Assembly: GCF_006337085.1 (NCBI RefSeq)
Contig: NZ_CP040882.1
Location: 248,001-312,000, forward strand
Direction of reading: 5' to 3'
Source: Sutterella faecalis
Lineage (GTDB): Bacteria > Pseudomonadota > Gammaproteobacteria > Burkholderiales > Burkholderiaceae_F
DNA: 64,000 bases
The position numbers were made by a program, and so were the translations under genes. The notes beneath the pieces were generated by a model. The model was given only the letters and a program-made list of their open reading frames with translations, did not search any database and was not told where the DNA came from. Shown here piece after piece: positions 39,866 through 48,834 of the stretch (position 1 is its first letter; every line of letters begins with the position of its first letter).

Positions 39866-40798
39866 TTACTGCTGCAGCGTCGGATTGAACGCATCGCGGA
39901 GCCAGTCGCCCACGAGGTTGACGGAAAGAATGAGCGCAACGAGCGCTGCGCCCGGGAAGATCGTGATCCACCATTCGCCCGAGAAGAGGAAGTCGCTTCC
40001 GATGCGGATCAGCGTTCCGAGCGAGGGCGTTGTCGGCGGCACGCCGACCCCGAGGAAGGAGAGCGTTGCTTCCGTGAGAATCGCCGTTGCAACATGAAGC
40101 GTTCCGAGCACAAAGACGGGACCGAGGACGTTGGGAAGAATGTGGCGGTAGAGGATGACGCGGGGCTTCACGCCGATCACGCGGGCTGAGAGCACGTATT
40201 CGCGGCCGCGCTCGACGAGGGTCATGCCTCGCACCGTTCTCGCATAGGGCACCCAGCCCGAGAGCGTGATGGCGGCAATGAGAACGACGTAGGGGAGAAG
40301 CGTATGTTCCCCCGCGGGCAGCGCCGCGCGGAGAATGCCGTCGATGAGGAGCGCAAGGAGAATCGCCGGGAAGGAAAGCATGATGTCGCAGATGCGCATG
40401 ATGAGGCTTTCAATCCACCCGCCAGCAAAGCCTGCGAGGAGGCCGAGCGTGACGCCTAAGAGAATCGACAGCGCCACCGCAATCACGCTGATCGTGAGCG
40501 AAAGCCTCATGCCGTAAAGCATCGCAGACCAGAGGTCGCGCCCCTGGTCATCCGTTCCGAAGAGAAACATCGGGTCTCCCGATTCGGTCCAGGAGGGCGG
40601 AAGGTTCGCGAAGGAAATATCGATCGACGCGAGGTCGAAGGGATTCTGCGTCGCAAAAATCGGCGCGCCGACGGCGAGCGCAACGAGAATAATGCCGGCC
40701 AGAAGCGCGATCTGAGCGGTGAGGGAATTCTTGAGCGACCACCAGACCGGGGAGTCTGAAAGCCGGGCGAGGAAGGTTTTGTCTTGCTGTGCAGTCAT
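39866..40798 (-). CDS. ABC importer permease, DppC/GsiD type
   Basis: This 310-residue permease starts MTAQQDKTFLARLSD; the in-frame upstream extension to 40903 overlaps the dppB-type gene and is not conserved. It has the N-terminal OppC segment (WWSLKNSLTAQIALLAG with TM1), then FLFGTDDQGRDLWSAMLYGMRLSLTI and the cytoplasmic EAA-like loop YVLSARVIGVKPRVILYRHILPNV, followed by five more helices in total. The last residues read NLVGDWLRDAFNP, as in DppC and GsiD. It pairs with the upstream DppB-type permease and the fused ATPase. Confidence 0.92.
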   Translation of the reverse strand: MTAQQDKTFLARLSDSPVWWSLKNSLTAQIALLAGIILVALAVGAPIFATQNPFDLASIDISFANLPPSWTESGDPMFLFGTDDQGRDLWSAMLYGMRLSLTISVIAVALSILLGVTLGLLAGFAGGWIESLIMRICDIMLSFPAILLALLIDGILRAALPAGEHTLLPYVVLIAAITLSGWVPYARTVRGMTLVERGREYVLSARVIGVKPRVILYRHILPNVLGPVFVLGTLHVATAILTEATLSFLGVGVPPTTPSLGTLIRIGSDFLFSGEWWITIFPGAALVALILSVNLVGDWLRDAFNPTLQQ

Positions 40799-40844
40799 GA
40801 CGAAATGTCTTTTTGTTGTCTTGTCCGGAAGTCCCTGAGGACGC

Positions 40845-41822
40845 TCAGCCGCGGCGCGCCTGAGCCTTGAGGCGCGGATCCACCATCGCGCAGAGACCGT
40901 CAACGGCGAGGTTGATGATCACAAAGAAGAGCGCCATGAGGCAGAGGTAGGCCGTCAGGACCGGAATGTCCGCAAACTGCACGGACTGAAGGAACAAAAG
41001 CCCCATGCCGGGCCACTGGAAGACGGTTTCGGTAACGATCGAGAAGGCGATGAGGCCTCCGAGCTGGAGGCCCGTAATCGTGATGACGGGAAGGAGCGTG
41101 TTTTTGAGTGCGTGGCCGAGATAAACCGTACGGTTCGAAAGCCCGCGGGCGCGGGCAAATTTGATGAAGTCCTGGCGGATCACTTCAAGCATCTCCGCAC
41201 GCACGAGACGCACAATGAGCGCGAGCTGAAAGATGGCGAGCGTCGCCGCGGGAAGAATGAGGTGCTTCAAGCCGTCGGCCGTAAGAAGCCCCGTCGTCCA
41301 CCAGCCGAGCGAAACGGTTTCGCCGCGCCCGAAGGACGGGAGCCAGTCGACTTCAACGCTGAAGAGAAGAATCAGGAGAATGCCGATCAGGAAGGTCGGA
41401 AGCGACATGCCCAGCACGGACGCGCCCATGATGAGCTGCGAGGACCATTTTTTGGGGTATACGGCTGCCCAGACGCCCGCAGGAATGCCGAGAAGAAGGG
41501 CAATGAGGAGCGCTGCAAAAGCGAGCTCCATCGTGGCGGGGAGGCGATCAGCAAAAAGAGACGCAACGGGCGCAGCCTGTCGGAGCGACAACCCAAAGTC
41601 GCCGTGAACGGCGTTCTGAAGGAACTTCAGAAACTGCATCCACCCCGGCTGATCGAGGCCGAGCGCAGCGGCAAGACGGGCGCGGTCTTCAGGGCTTGCA
41701 TCCATCGGGAGCATCTGAGCGACCGGATCGCCGATGAACTGGAAAAGCACGAAGGCGATGGCGGCGACGGCGAGAAGCACTACAAGCGCTTCGAGGAGCC
41801 TTCGCAGAAGAAAAGCTGGCAT
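40845..41822 (-). CDS. ABC importer permease, DppB/GsiC type
   Basis: This 325-residue permease has the DppB-type N-terminal helix (FLLRRLLEALVVLLAVAAIAFV), FQFIGDPVAQML, the first periplasmic stretch with LGLDQPGWMQFLKFL and GDFGLSLRQAAPV, and the EAA loop EVIRQDFIKFARARGLSNRTV ending in TITGLQLGGLIAFSIVTETVF. It is the promoter-proximal gene of the operon; 46 bases separate it from the next gene. The region upstream (41823-42053) contains no gene. Confidence 0.92.
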   Translation of the reverse strand: MPAFLLRRLLEALVVLLAVAAIAFVLFQFIGDPVAQMLPMDASPEDRARLAAALGLDQPGWMQFLKFLQNAVHGDFGLSLRQAAPVASLFADRLPATMELAFAALLIALLLGIPAGVWAAVYPKKWSSQLIMGASVLGMSLPTFLIGILLILLFSVEVDWLPSFGRGETVSLGWWTTGLLTADGLKHLILPAATLAIFQLALIVRLVRAEMLEVIRQDFIKFARARGLSNRTVYLGHALKNTLLPVITITGLQLGGLIAFSIVTETVFQWPGMGLLFLQSVQFADIPVLTAYLCLMALFFVIINLAVDGLCAMVDPRLKAQARRG

Positions 41823-42053
41823 TTAATGGTCCGTGATTCAGGCGCTCTCTTTGATTTTTTGCGCCCGCGTTGGGGAAAAGGAATGGGGCTCACCAAGAAG
41901 AATAAAGTCCCCGATTCTCGAACCCATTTTGCCTTGATGCGGGTAAAGCGTGGGCGGAGAAAGTACCGAGAAGGCTCCCGGCTGGATCAGACCGAAGAAG
42001 AATCTTTCGGTCTATGGCGCAAATGCGGCAGAAGAAAAGCGAGTCAATCGCGA

Positions 42054-42737
42054 TCATTGAATCTCGCGGGCGGCTTCGCGAAGGCTGTCGATGCTGGCGA
42101 GCTTCAGTACGCCGCGTGCAGTGGCAATGGCTCCGGAATTTCTCAGGGTCGCCAGAGCGCGGACAAGGCTCGCGCGGTCAATGCCGAGGAGCTCAGCGAG
42201 TTCCGTCTGCGTCACGCGCAGTTCTTCATCGCGTCCGAGCTGCGCCTCCGGCACATTCTTAAAGAGGAGAAGAAGGACCGCAGCCAGGGCTGAAACTGTT
42301 TTCGCAAACGAAAGACTGCTCGACGTAAAGAGCAGGAGATTGACATACCTGGAGTACCAGTCGATGGTTGCTACTGCAAAGTCAGAATTCCGGCGGATGG
42401 CCGAGAGGATCTCGTCGTTCGTGAATTCAAGCGCAGCGACGTCGGTGACGGCTTCTGCCGTAATCGAATTCTCAAGCGCGAATTGTTCTGAATGCACTAC
42501 CGGAAAAATGGTTCCGGGACCGTGCCAGGCGGTGTTTCGGCGGTCGTGCTTTCCCTCAACCGCAGAACGGACGAGCCCGGAATCAATATAGAAAACGGTC
42601 CCGAAAGGCTCGCCCGGACGCCAGAGAAATTCACCGCGTCGAAAACGCCTCGCGCGCGGCAAGAGCCCGAGAAGAAAAGGCCGGAACGGCGCGAAATCCT
42701 GAGAGAAGAAAAATCGAGGAAGCAGCATGGCTTCCAT
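42054..42737 (-). CDS. Crp/Fnr-family transcription regulator
   Basis: This ~227-residue protein has an N-terminal cyclic-nucleotide-like beta roll (FRRGEFLWRPGEPFGTVFYIDSGLVRSAVEG) and a C-terminal winged helix (RVTQTELAELLGIDRASLVRALATLRNSGAI). No FNR-type cysteine set is seen near the N-terminus and the cAMP-binding loop (RxS) is not conserved, so the effector is not predictable. The start is uncertain between ATG 42737 and 42728 (neither has a good ribosome-binding site). The frame is open much further upstream, but that overlaps the divergent gene. The 24-bp gap to the divergent start at 42762 implies overlapping promoters. Confidence 0.8.
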   Translation of the reverse strand: MEAMLLPRFFFSQDFAPFRPFLLGLLPRARRFRRGEFLWRPGEPFGTVFYIDSGLVRSAVEGKHDRRNTAWHGPGTIFPVVHSEQFALENSITAEAVTDVAALEFTNDEILSAIRRNSDFAVATIDWYSRYVNLLLFTSSSLSFAKTVSALAAVLLLLFKNVPEAQLGRDEELRVTQTELAELLGIDRASLVRALATLRNSGAIATARGVLKLASIDSLREAAREIQ

Positions 42738-42761
42738 TCTTGCATGTTGGAGACCCAAAGA

Positions 42762-43139
42762 ATGAAAAAAGTTCGAATCACCATTCTCAAGACGACGTTC
42801 GACTCTGAACTTGCGAAGGAGTTCGGAATGATCGGCCTCGGACCTTGTCCGCTCATGAAGGCGGGAGCGGTTTACTACGCCGACTACGCAAAACCGGAAG
42901 GCTTCTGCGACGAAGCCTGGAAGGCGATCTATCAGTACGTTTTTGCGCTCGCGCACGGCGCGGGCGAAAACCTCTTCTACTACGGCGACTGGATCAGAAA
43001 GCCCGGCGTAGCGATCGTCTCCTGCAATGACGGGCTCCGGCCAGTCATCATGAAGCTCGAGGCAACGGACATACCTTCGGAACCGCCCAAACCGGCAGAA
43101 AGCCGCGAGCAGTCCATCGAATTCAGGAAGCAAGTCTGA
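42762..43139 (+). CDS. TIGR04076-family small protein
   Basis: The 125-residue protein begins MKKVRITILKTTFDSELAKE after GGAG, and contains GLGPCPLMKAGAVYY, KPEGFCDEAWKAIYQYVFAL and a final block VAIVSCNDGLRPVIMKLEA. This matches the TIGR04076 family: a cysteine in a G-P-C context, the FC-D-AW motif, and C-x-DGLRPV. Three conserved cysteines suggest metal or redox chemistry, but no function is established. Members are common in anaerobes. It is divergent from, and probably controlled by, the adjacent Crp/Fnr-type regulator. Confidence 0.78.
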   Translation: MKKVRITILKTTFDSELAKEFGMIGLGPCPLMKAGAVYYADYAKPEGFCDEAWKAIYQYVFALAHGAGENLFYYGDWIRKPGVAIVSCNDGLRPVIMKLEATDIPSEPPKPAESREQSIEFRKQV

Positions 43140-43194
43140 AGCGCGTCTCTCGCTCTCCCGGCCAAACGCCGCCAGGCGCTTGAAGCAAAAGAAA

Positions 43195-43229
43195 ACCGGC
43201 GCTGATTCGGAGTCTGAACCAGCGCCGGT
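43195..43229 (-). terminator. Rho-independent terminator after assT
   Basis: The stem ACCGGCGCTG/CAGCGCCGGT is followed on the minus strand by TTTTCTTTT. Confidence 0.85.
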
Positions 43230-43252
43230 CGGCAGAGATTAAAAATCCCGGA

Positions 43253-45079
43253 TTACTTCAGGTCGAAGGCCTTTTCGAGGCTCACAGGCATAGCCTGGTA
43301 GCCGAGCGAGCTCTTGATCTTGATTTCAACGGAGGGTTCCTTGGCACCCCACTTGAATTCGTTGATGATCGGGTTCGGAGCCTTGGTGTTGAATTCCTTC
43401 ATGATGAGGCTCGCCGTGGCGGAGTAGACCATCACGGAATCCTTATCGGTCTGGTATTCAACTAGCGACGTGATCGGGCTGTACCATTCGAAGCCGCGTT
43501 CCTTGCCGTATTCCCAGATCTGCTGGACCGTCATTTTGTTCTGGTCGATCTTGTAGATCACAGCGCGGGAGTACTTCATGTCGGGCAGCGGGGGCTGTTC
43601 CATGCCGCGGGCGTCGCCGTTATCGAAGACGGAGAGATAGAAGACGTTCTTGTCGGACTTCGAGTCGATGCGCCAGCCGGTGTGCTGGGTCCACGTCCAG
43701 TCGAACCCGCCTTCGCACTTGCTGCCTTCGCACTTGATCTTGTTGCCGTTGGCGTCAACCGGCGTCAGGACCTTCTTCGCGAGTTCGCCTCTCCAGCCTT
43801 CGGGCGAAGCAAGAATCCACTTCACCTTCTTGTCGCGGCCGATCTTGACGACGGCGGACTGATGGCGCGAGGAGATGATGATCGAGTCGTCGCTCGGGTC
43901 ATAGTCGACCGAGTTGACGTGCGCCCAGTTACGGCCCGGGCCCACGCCCGCGATGTCGCCGAACTGGTTATTCTGGTCCATGGCGGCGAGTTCAGCAGCC
44001 GAGAGCGTATGGCCGGACTTAGAGGCGTCGATGTTGAGGCAGACCGCGCCCTGGTCCATCGCCTTGATCACGTTGTCGCGATACGGGTCGAGGATGTCGT
44101 AGAGGCGGAAATCGTCAACCACCTGTCCGTTCTGATCGACTTCAGCAATGACGTCGCGGACGGTGTGGACGCGCTTGCCGTCGGGACGGCGATAGTCGGC
44201 ATTCGAAACGCGCAGGAAGAGGTGGCCGTTCTGAGCGGGGTCAAGCGCGTGCGAGAAGTCGGCATAACCGTCGGGGAGGCGGCGATTGAAGATTTCGCGG
44301 CCCATGAGGTCGTACTTCGCATAACGCTGGCCGTAGCCGAACGTGAAGGCACCGTCGGGGTTCTGATGGAAGCCCATCATGATGCCGGAGCGATAGATGG
44401 TTTCCGGGTCATAAATGGGTTCGACATGCATGTACCAGCGGACTTCGCCCTTCGTATCGAGAATGGCGTTCTGCGGGTAGTAGTTCCACTCCAGCGCGCC
44501 GCCGGTGGGGTTGTTCCAGACCACGCGGCCCTGCTTCGGAGCGGTCGAGAGGAAGTTGTTGATGAGGTAGAGGCGGTCCTTGAATTCCGGATCAACCTTC
44601 ACGACTTCGGTTTCAAACATGTTGTGGTGCTGAGCCATCGAGCCGTTCACCGGGGTGTAGACCGCCGGGGCGTACATCGTGTAGACCTCTTTTTCAACGC
44701 GCGTTTCCTTGCCGTTGAAGATGTACGTGTAGCTCACCTCAACCTTGTTGTTGTAGTCGGGGTAGAGGCCGAACACCGGAATGCCGGCATAGGTGCGAAG
44801 GGCCTTGTTGCTCACCTTGTAGGCGATTTCCTGGCCGCCCGCCTTCGGAACGATGCGAACGGAGGCGTCCTTGAGCTCATAGCCGCCGTTCTTGATGATG
44901 GCCGTGAGCGGAGCAATCTTGTAGGGGTTGACGACGATTTCGCCGATCTTGCCCGGGGCAACGTACTGCACGGCAGGGCCGGAGCCGCCGCCGCCCGCCA
45001 TGACGGCAGTCGGGAGGCTGAAGCCCGCGACGAGTGCGAGCGAGATGGCAACCGGCGTCAGCTTGGACTTGAAGGACAT
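43253..45079 (-). CDS. assT: Arylsulfate sulfotransferase (periplasmic)
   Basis: This 608-residue exported protein has a signal peptide ending LPTAVMA. AssT moves sulfate from one phenolic ester to another phenol without PAPS, using a histidine intermediate, and may act on dietary or drug phenol sulfates in the gut. Seen are the N-terminal beta-sandwich (NPYKIAPLTAIIKNGGYEL) and the propeller domain with GIMMGFHQNPDG, WAHVNSVDYDPSDDSIIISS, SRHQSAVVKIG and TWTQHTGWRI, which carry the conserved catalytic histidines and arginine. The CEGSKCEGG segment holds the disulfide pair that needs DsbA-type oxidation. No dsbL/dsbI pair is adjacent, unlike in uropathogenic E. coli. A LysR gene is divergent upstream. 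Confidence 0.92.
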   Translation of the reverse strand: MSFKSKLTPVAISLALVAGFSLPTAVMAGGGGSGPAVQYVAPGKIGEIVVNPYKIAPLTAIIKNGGYELKDASVRIVPKAGGQEIAYKVSNKALRTYAGIPVFGLYPDYNNKVEVSYTYIFNGKETRVEKEVYTMYAPAVYTPVNGSMAQHHNMFETEVVKVDPEFKDRLYLINNFLSTAPKQGRVVWNNPTGGALEWNYYPQNAILDTKGEVRWYMHVEPIYDPETIYRSGIMMGFHQNPDGAFTFGYGQRYAKYDLMGREIFNRRLPDGYADFSHALDPAQNGHLFLRVSNADYRRPDGKRVHTVRDVIAEVDQNGQVVDDFRLYDILDPYRDNVIKAMDQGAVCLNIDASKSGHTLSAAELAAMDQNNQFGDIAGVGPGRNWAHVNSVDYDPSDDSIIISSRHQSAVVKIGRDKKVKWILASPEGWRGELAKKVLTPVDANGNKIKCEGSKCEGGFDWTWTQHTGWRIDSKSDKNVFYLSVFDNGDARGMEQPPLPDMKYSRAVIYKIDQNKMTVQQIWEYGKERGFEWYSPITSLVEYQTDKDSVMVYSATASLIMKEFNTKAPNPIINEFKWGAKEPSVEIKIKSSLGYQAMPVSLEKAFDLK

Positions 45080-45135
45080 CAGAGTATTCTCCTTTCAACT
45101 CAATGTAGAATAGTCGCTAAACTCATGCAACTAAA

Positions 45136-45156
45136 CTTTTCAATTCGTTCGAAAAG
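45136..45156. promoter_or_regulatory. Inverted repeat in the assT/lysR divergent promoter region
   Basis: CTTTTC-N9-GAAAAG lies midway between the assT start (45079) and the lysR start (45237). It has the size and place expected of a LysR site, but the arms are AT-rich and short. Confidence 0.3.
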
Positions 45157-45236
45157 AGTAAATCGCTTCCTCTTTTTTGGGTATTGGCGGCTTCCTACGG
45201 CGAACGATCTGATTTGGAATACTCGATTTCCGAAAT

Positions 45237-46178
45237 ATGAAAAAAGCACTGGACCGCGACAGACTCATTTTCTTCAAGACCCTCTATAAGACGCAGAATC
45301 TGGTGAATGCGGCCTATCAGCTCGGGATACCGCCCGCAACTGCCTCGAGACTTCTCGCGAAGCTCCGGGAAACCTTCAAGGACGAGCTCTTCACGCGCTG
45401 CGCCGGAGGCCTTGCCGCCACCTGGCGCGCGACGGAACTCATGCCGCAGGTGCGCAGAATCCTTGACGACTATGAGCATCTCCTGGAAGAGAATACCTTT
45501 GACCCGAAGTCCCTCGTGAGGAACTTCCATATCGGCGGGGTCGATCACGGCGTACTCTTCCTTGCGCCCGCAATTTCCCGGATCACGACGATCGCTCCGG
45601 GCGTTTCCGTAGAGATGAGCGAAATCACGAACGACTGGTCCGTGGAGCTGCGGACCGGAGAGCTCAATGCCGTCATCAGTCCCATGGAAAGCGTTCCGGA
45701 AGGCTTCCATTACCTGCCGCTTCTTGAAAACTGCACGAATAAGTTCGTCTGCAGGCCGGGGCATCCGTTGGAGAAGCTTGCGGGCGAGAAGGGACATCTC
45801 ACGATGGAGGACATCCTCCGCTACGGCTTCGTTGAAGTGACATGGCGGCCCACCAACTTCTTCCGGCTCCTCAAAAGCCGGGAGGATGCGGAGTATGCCA
45901 AGCGCCGGGTCGTCTTCAGGACGCCGTACTTCATCGGAGCCACGCGCGTCGTGGCGTCGAGCGACCTCATCATGTTCGTTTCCGCGCTCCTTGCCGACTG
46001 GTGCATCAAGAAGAGAATCCTCAATGCGCTTCCTGTTGCAGCCATGAGTTCGACGGAAGGACGCTTCACGCCGAAGCTCATCTGGCATGACAGAGGCCAC
46101 AACGACCCGGCCATGCAGTGGCTTCGGGGCATGATCCTCTCGGCCGTGAGGAACCCGGATTTCCTCGCAGGCGAATAG
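45237..46178 (+). CDS. LysR-family regulator divergent from assT
   Basis: This 313-residue protein has an N-terminal winged helix (FFKTLYKTQNLVNAAYQLGIPPATASRLLAKLRE, TFKDELFTR) and a C-terminal periplasmic-binding-like effector domain (VEMSEITNDWSVELRTGELNAV; LTMEDILRYGFVEVTWRP). The helix differs from typical LysR by IPPATASRLLAKL instead of SQPAVSRQIRRLE, still fitting. It is transcribed away from assT across 157 bp and is the likely regulator of that gene, perhaps responding to a phenol or phenol sulfate. A terminator follows. Confidence 0.88.
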   Translation: MKKALDRDRLIFFKTLYKTQNLVNAAYQLGIPPATASRLLAKLRETFKDELFTRCAGGLAATWRATELMPQVRRILDDYEHLLEENTFDPKSLVRNFHIGGVDHGVLFLAPAISRITTIAPGVSVEMSEITNDWSVELRTGELNAVISPMESVPEGFHYLPLLENCTNKFVCRPGHPLEKLAGEKGHLTMEDILRYGFVEVTWRPTNFFRLLKSREDAEYAKRRVVFRTPYFIGATRVVASSDLIMFVSALLADWCIKKRILNALPVAAMSSTEGRFTPKLIWHDRGHNDPAMQWLRGMILSAVRNPDFLAGE

Positions 46179-46207
46179 CCGGCTGGAGCAGAGAAGAAGA
46201 AAGAAAA

Positions 46208-46238
46208 GGCGCAGCGGACTCGATCCTTTCTGCGCCTC
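46208..46238. terminator. Bidirectional terminator between lysR and the binding-protein gene
   Basis: The stem AGGCGCAG/CTGCGCCT has T-rich sequence outward on both sides (CTTTTC on plus; TTTTCTTTCTTC on minus), suiting the two converging genes. Confidence 0.8.
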
Positions 46239-46265
46239 TTTTCACTCATCCGGATATCGTCCTGG

Positions 46266-47873
46266 TTACTTGACGTTTACCCATTCCATCGTGAGACGGT
46301 TGTCGGGGCGATGAACCACCGCAACCTTGTCTCGCATGGCCCAGGCGATCATGAGTTCATGAACCGGGACGTGAAGGACGTTTTCGCGCTCAATGCGAAG
46401 CGCTTCGCCGATCAGGGCATTGCGCTTTTCAGGATTCTCTTCGGCACGGATTTTGTTGAGCGCCTCATCCATGGCGGGGAGCGACACGCGGCCGATGTTG
46501 GCAATACCGTCGCCCGTCTTCGGATTGAAGGTGGCTGAAAGCGACTGCAGCGCATAGAGCGCATCAAAGGTAGGCGCGCCCCAGCCGACCAAACCGGCAG
46601 AGGTATCAAAGCTCAGCACCTTCGGGAAGTACTTCGCGCGCGGCATGGTGTTGACCTCAACCTTGACGCCGATGCGGCCCCACTGGGAAGCAAGCGCCTT
46701 GCAGGTCGCCTCATCGTTCGTCCACCGGTTGTTGGGGCAGTCGAGCGTAAAGCCGAAGCCCTGGGGGTAGCCCGCTTCCGCAAGGAGCTTCTTCGCGCCG
46801 GCGATGTCGGCCTTCGGGGGTTCGGCAGCGGTTTTATCCCAGCCGTTCACGATTGAGGTGACGATCGTTCCGGTCGGAACGGAAAGTCCGCGCATGACGC
46901 CCCGCTTGATGCCGTCGCGGTTGACGGAAATGAAGAGCGCTTCGCGCACGCGCTTATCCTTGAAGGGATTCTGAGCGAGAGGCTTGCCTGCCGCATCGCG
47001 GACGTAGGGGGAATTATCGCGGTACTCATCGAGCGCCACCATGAGCGTTCGGTTTTCCGGGCCTTCCGTAACCTTGACGCCGGAGGAGCGCTTCAGGCGC
47101 TGCAGATCCTGGGCGGCCGGGTCGATGACGAAGTCGACTTCACCCGAGAGGAGCGCCGCCGTGCGGGTGGAAGCCGATGCGATCGGTCGGAAGGTGGCGT
47201 TTTCCACATTGCCCGAGCGGTTCTTTTCATCCCACCAGTCATGATTGGCGGCAAAGACCGTCTTCACGTCCTCTTCGCGGGTGACGAGCCTGAAGGGGCC
47301 CGTGCCGTTCGCGTGACGGGCAGCATAGGACTCTTCCTTCGCGATGTAGTTCTGGGGTTCAAGCGCGCCATGCGCCTTTGCCCAGGATTCGCTCATGATC
47401 TTGAGGTCGACCAACTGATTGAGAATGACGGGCGAGCCGTTCGTCGTGCGGATGAGCACCTGATTGGGACCGGCCTTTTCAGCCTTGATGATCCCTTCGC
47501 AGAAGCTCTTGAACTGGCTCCTCGGATTTAATGCACGGTTGATGGAGAAGACGACGTCTTCGGGCGTGAGCGTTTCGCCCTCATGGAACTTGACGCCCTC
47601 GCGGATCGTAAAGAGGAACCCTTCGGGGACGCGCTCATAGCGGGTGGCAAGCGCCGGTTCGAGCTTGCGGTCGGGCGACCAGCGCAGAAGCCCCTCATAG
47701 ACGGCGGAGATCGCCGTGATGTTGAGGTTCTCATTCTGAGCGTGAATGTCGAACGTGAGAATGTCGCCCGCGCTCGACCAGCTGAAGTCCGCCGCGGCTG
47801 CGCCGCCGGCGGCGAAAGCGAGGGAAATCGCGGAAAGCGCTGCACAAACCTGAGTGCGGACGAAACGCGTCAT
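46266..47873 (-). CDS. Family 5 periplasmic solute-binding protein (peptide/nickel type)
   Basis: This 535-residue protein has a signal peptide (AALSAISLAFAAGGAAAA) and the SBP family 5 fold: FDIHAQNENLNITAISAVYEGLLRWSPD, FTIREGVKFHEGETLTPEDVVFSINRA, TGPFRLVTREEDV, FKDKRVREALFISVNRDGI and AGYPQGFGFTLDCPNN. Relatives bind oligopeptides, dipeptides, glutathione or nickel; the ligand is not clear. It has no permease or ATPase beside it, though the operon at 37745-41822 lacks its own binding protein and could be served by it. A hairpin lies well upstream at 48111-48148. Confidence 0.88.
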   Translation of the reverse strand: MTRFVRTQVCAALSAISLAFAAGGAAAADFSWSSAGDILTFDIHAQNENLNITAISAVYEGLLRWSPDRKLEPALATRYERVPEGFLFTIREGVKFHEGETLTPEDVVFSINRALNPRSQFKSFCEGIIKAEKAGPNQVLIRTTNGSPVILNQLVDLKIMSESWAKAHGALEPQNYIAKEESYAARHANGTGPFRLVTREEDVKTVFAANHDWWDEKNRSGNVENATFRPIASASTRTAALLSGEVDFVIDPAAQDLQRLKRSSGVKVTEGPENRTLMVALDEYRDNSPYVRDAAGKPLAQNPFKDKRVREALFISVNRDGIKRGVMRGLSVPTGTIVTSIVNGWDKTAAEPPKADIAGAKKLLAEAGYPQGFGFTLDCPNNRWTNDEATCKALASQWGRIGVKVEVNTMPRAKYFPKVLSFDTSAGLVGWGAPTFDALYALQSLSATFNPKTGDGIANIGRVSLPAMDEALNKIRAEENPEKRNALIGEALRIERENVLHVPVHELMIAWAMRDKVAVVHRPDNRLTMEWVNVK

Positions 47874-48110
47874 CTTGGGTAATCCTTAGAAGGTGATGGA
47901 GATGACTTCATTCTGCACTCAAGCGAGGCGACAGGTCTCCATGCCGTATCAGGCATAGTACCTGCAGGATGTCGGGACGGCGCAAAGGAACGCGAGAAAG
48001 CAAAAAGCTCCATTCCCTAAAAATTGTTAATTTGATTAGATAAATAGGCGTACCGCAAAGAAACCGCTTTAAGAAAGCTTCAATGGAAGCTAATGAGGTG
48101 CTCCAATGCG

Positions 48111-48148
48111 CAAACTCCCCGCAGGATTTGGCCTCGACGGGGAGTTTG
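48111..48148 (-). terminator. Terminator-like hairpin downstream of the split binding-protein gene
   Basis: A perfect 11-bp stem CAAACTCCCCG/CGGGGAGTTTG lies 27 bases beyond the stop of the disrupted gene. The T-run after it is poor. The rest of 47874-48174 shows no gene; it is AT-rich around 48015-48050 and should hold the promoter of the family 5 binding protein. Confidence 0.55.
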
Positions 48149-48174
48149 GTGTCAGTCAGATTGAACCTCAAGCA

Positions 48175-48834
48175 TCACGGAAGTTCAGGATCTGCCGGCA
48201 CGCCGAACCACTTCTCGTGGAGCTTGTTGAAGGTGCCGTCGGCCTTGAGCGCCTTCAGGGCCTTGTCGGCTTCCGCCTTGAGTTCGGAATTGTTCTTCGC
48301 GAAAACCATCGCAAAGAGATCCGCCGTGGCGATGGGCTTCAGATGCGTCGTCTGATCCGCGATCGACTTCGACTGGACGAGCATGTAGTCCGTCACGGGC
48401 TTGTCGTTGATGACGGCATCGGCATTGCCGGCAATCATGTTGAGTACCGCTTCGCCGGCGCTCGCGAAAGTCGTCACCTTTGCTCCGGGAATCTTCTTCG
48501 CAAAGGTTTGGGAGGTCGTGCCGATCTGGACGGAAATGCGCTTTCCTTCAAGATCCTTGAAGTCGGCGATGCCGGCATTATTGGCCTTGGGAACCAGAAT
48601 GGTGAGGCCGGACTTGTAGAAGGGAAGCGAGAAGAGGACGCGCTTGCCGCGTTCCGGCGTGATCGAAAAGCCTGCCGCGCCCATATCAATCGTGCCGGCA
48701 AGAATGCCCGGGATGATGGCGTCGAACCCGAGGTTTTCGATTTTGACGTCGCGGCCCATCTTTTCGGCCATGGCTTTGACGAGGTCGATCTCGAACCCCT
48801 GAACGGCACCCGTCTTCGAATCCTGGAATTCAAA
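48175..48834 (-). pseudogene. Amino-acid ABC transporter binding protein, C-terminal part cut off by an IS
   Basis: This is the larger piece (about 220 codons) of a polar-amino-acid binding protein (SBP family 3). It reads FEFQDSKTGAVQGFEIDLVK from the insertion junction, through DAIIPGILAGTIDMGAAGFS and RVLFSLPFYKSGLTILVPKA, to LHEKWFGVPADPELP. The missing start lies beyond the insertion at 50729-50848. Removing the IS and one 6-bp duplication restores a continuous 257-residue frame whose joint reads FPPFEFQDS, matching FPPFEFYNS in the intact paralogue at 51089-51859. This fragment has no start signal of its own. Confidence 0.92.

Noticed and set aside
43682..45289. A 535-residue open frame on the plus strand across assT
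   Set aside because: Antisense to a well-supported assT gene, and extends into the lysR promoter region with no domain match.
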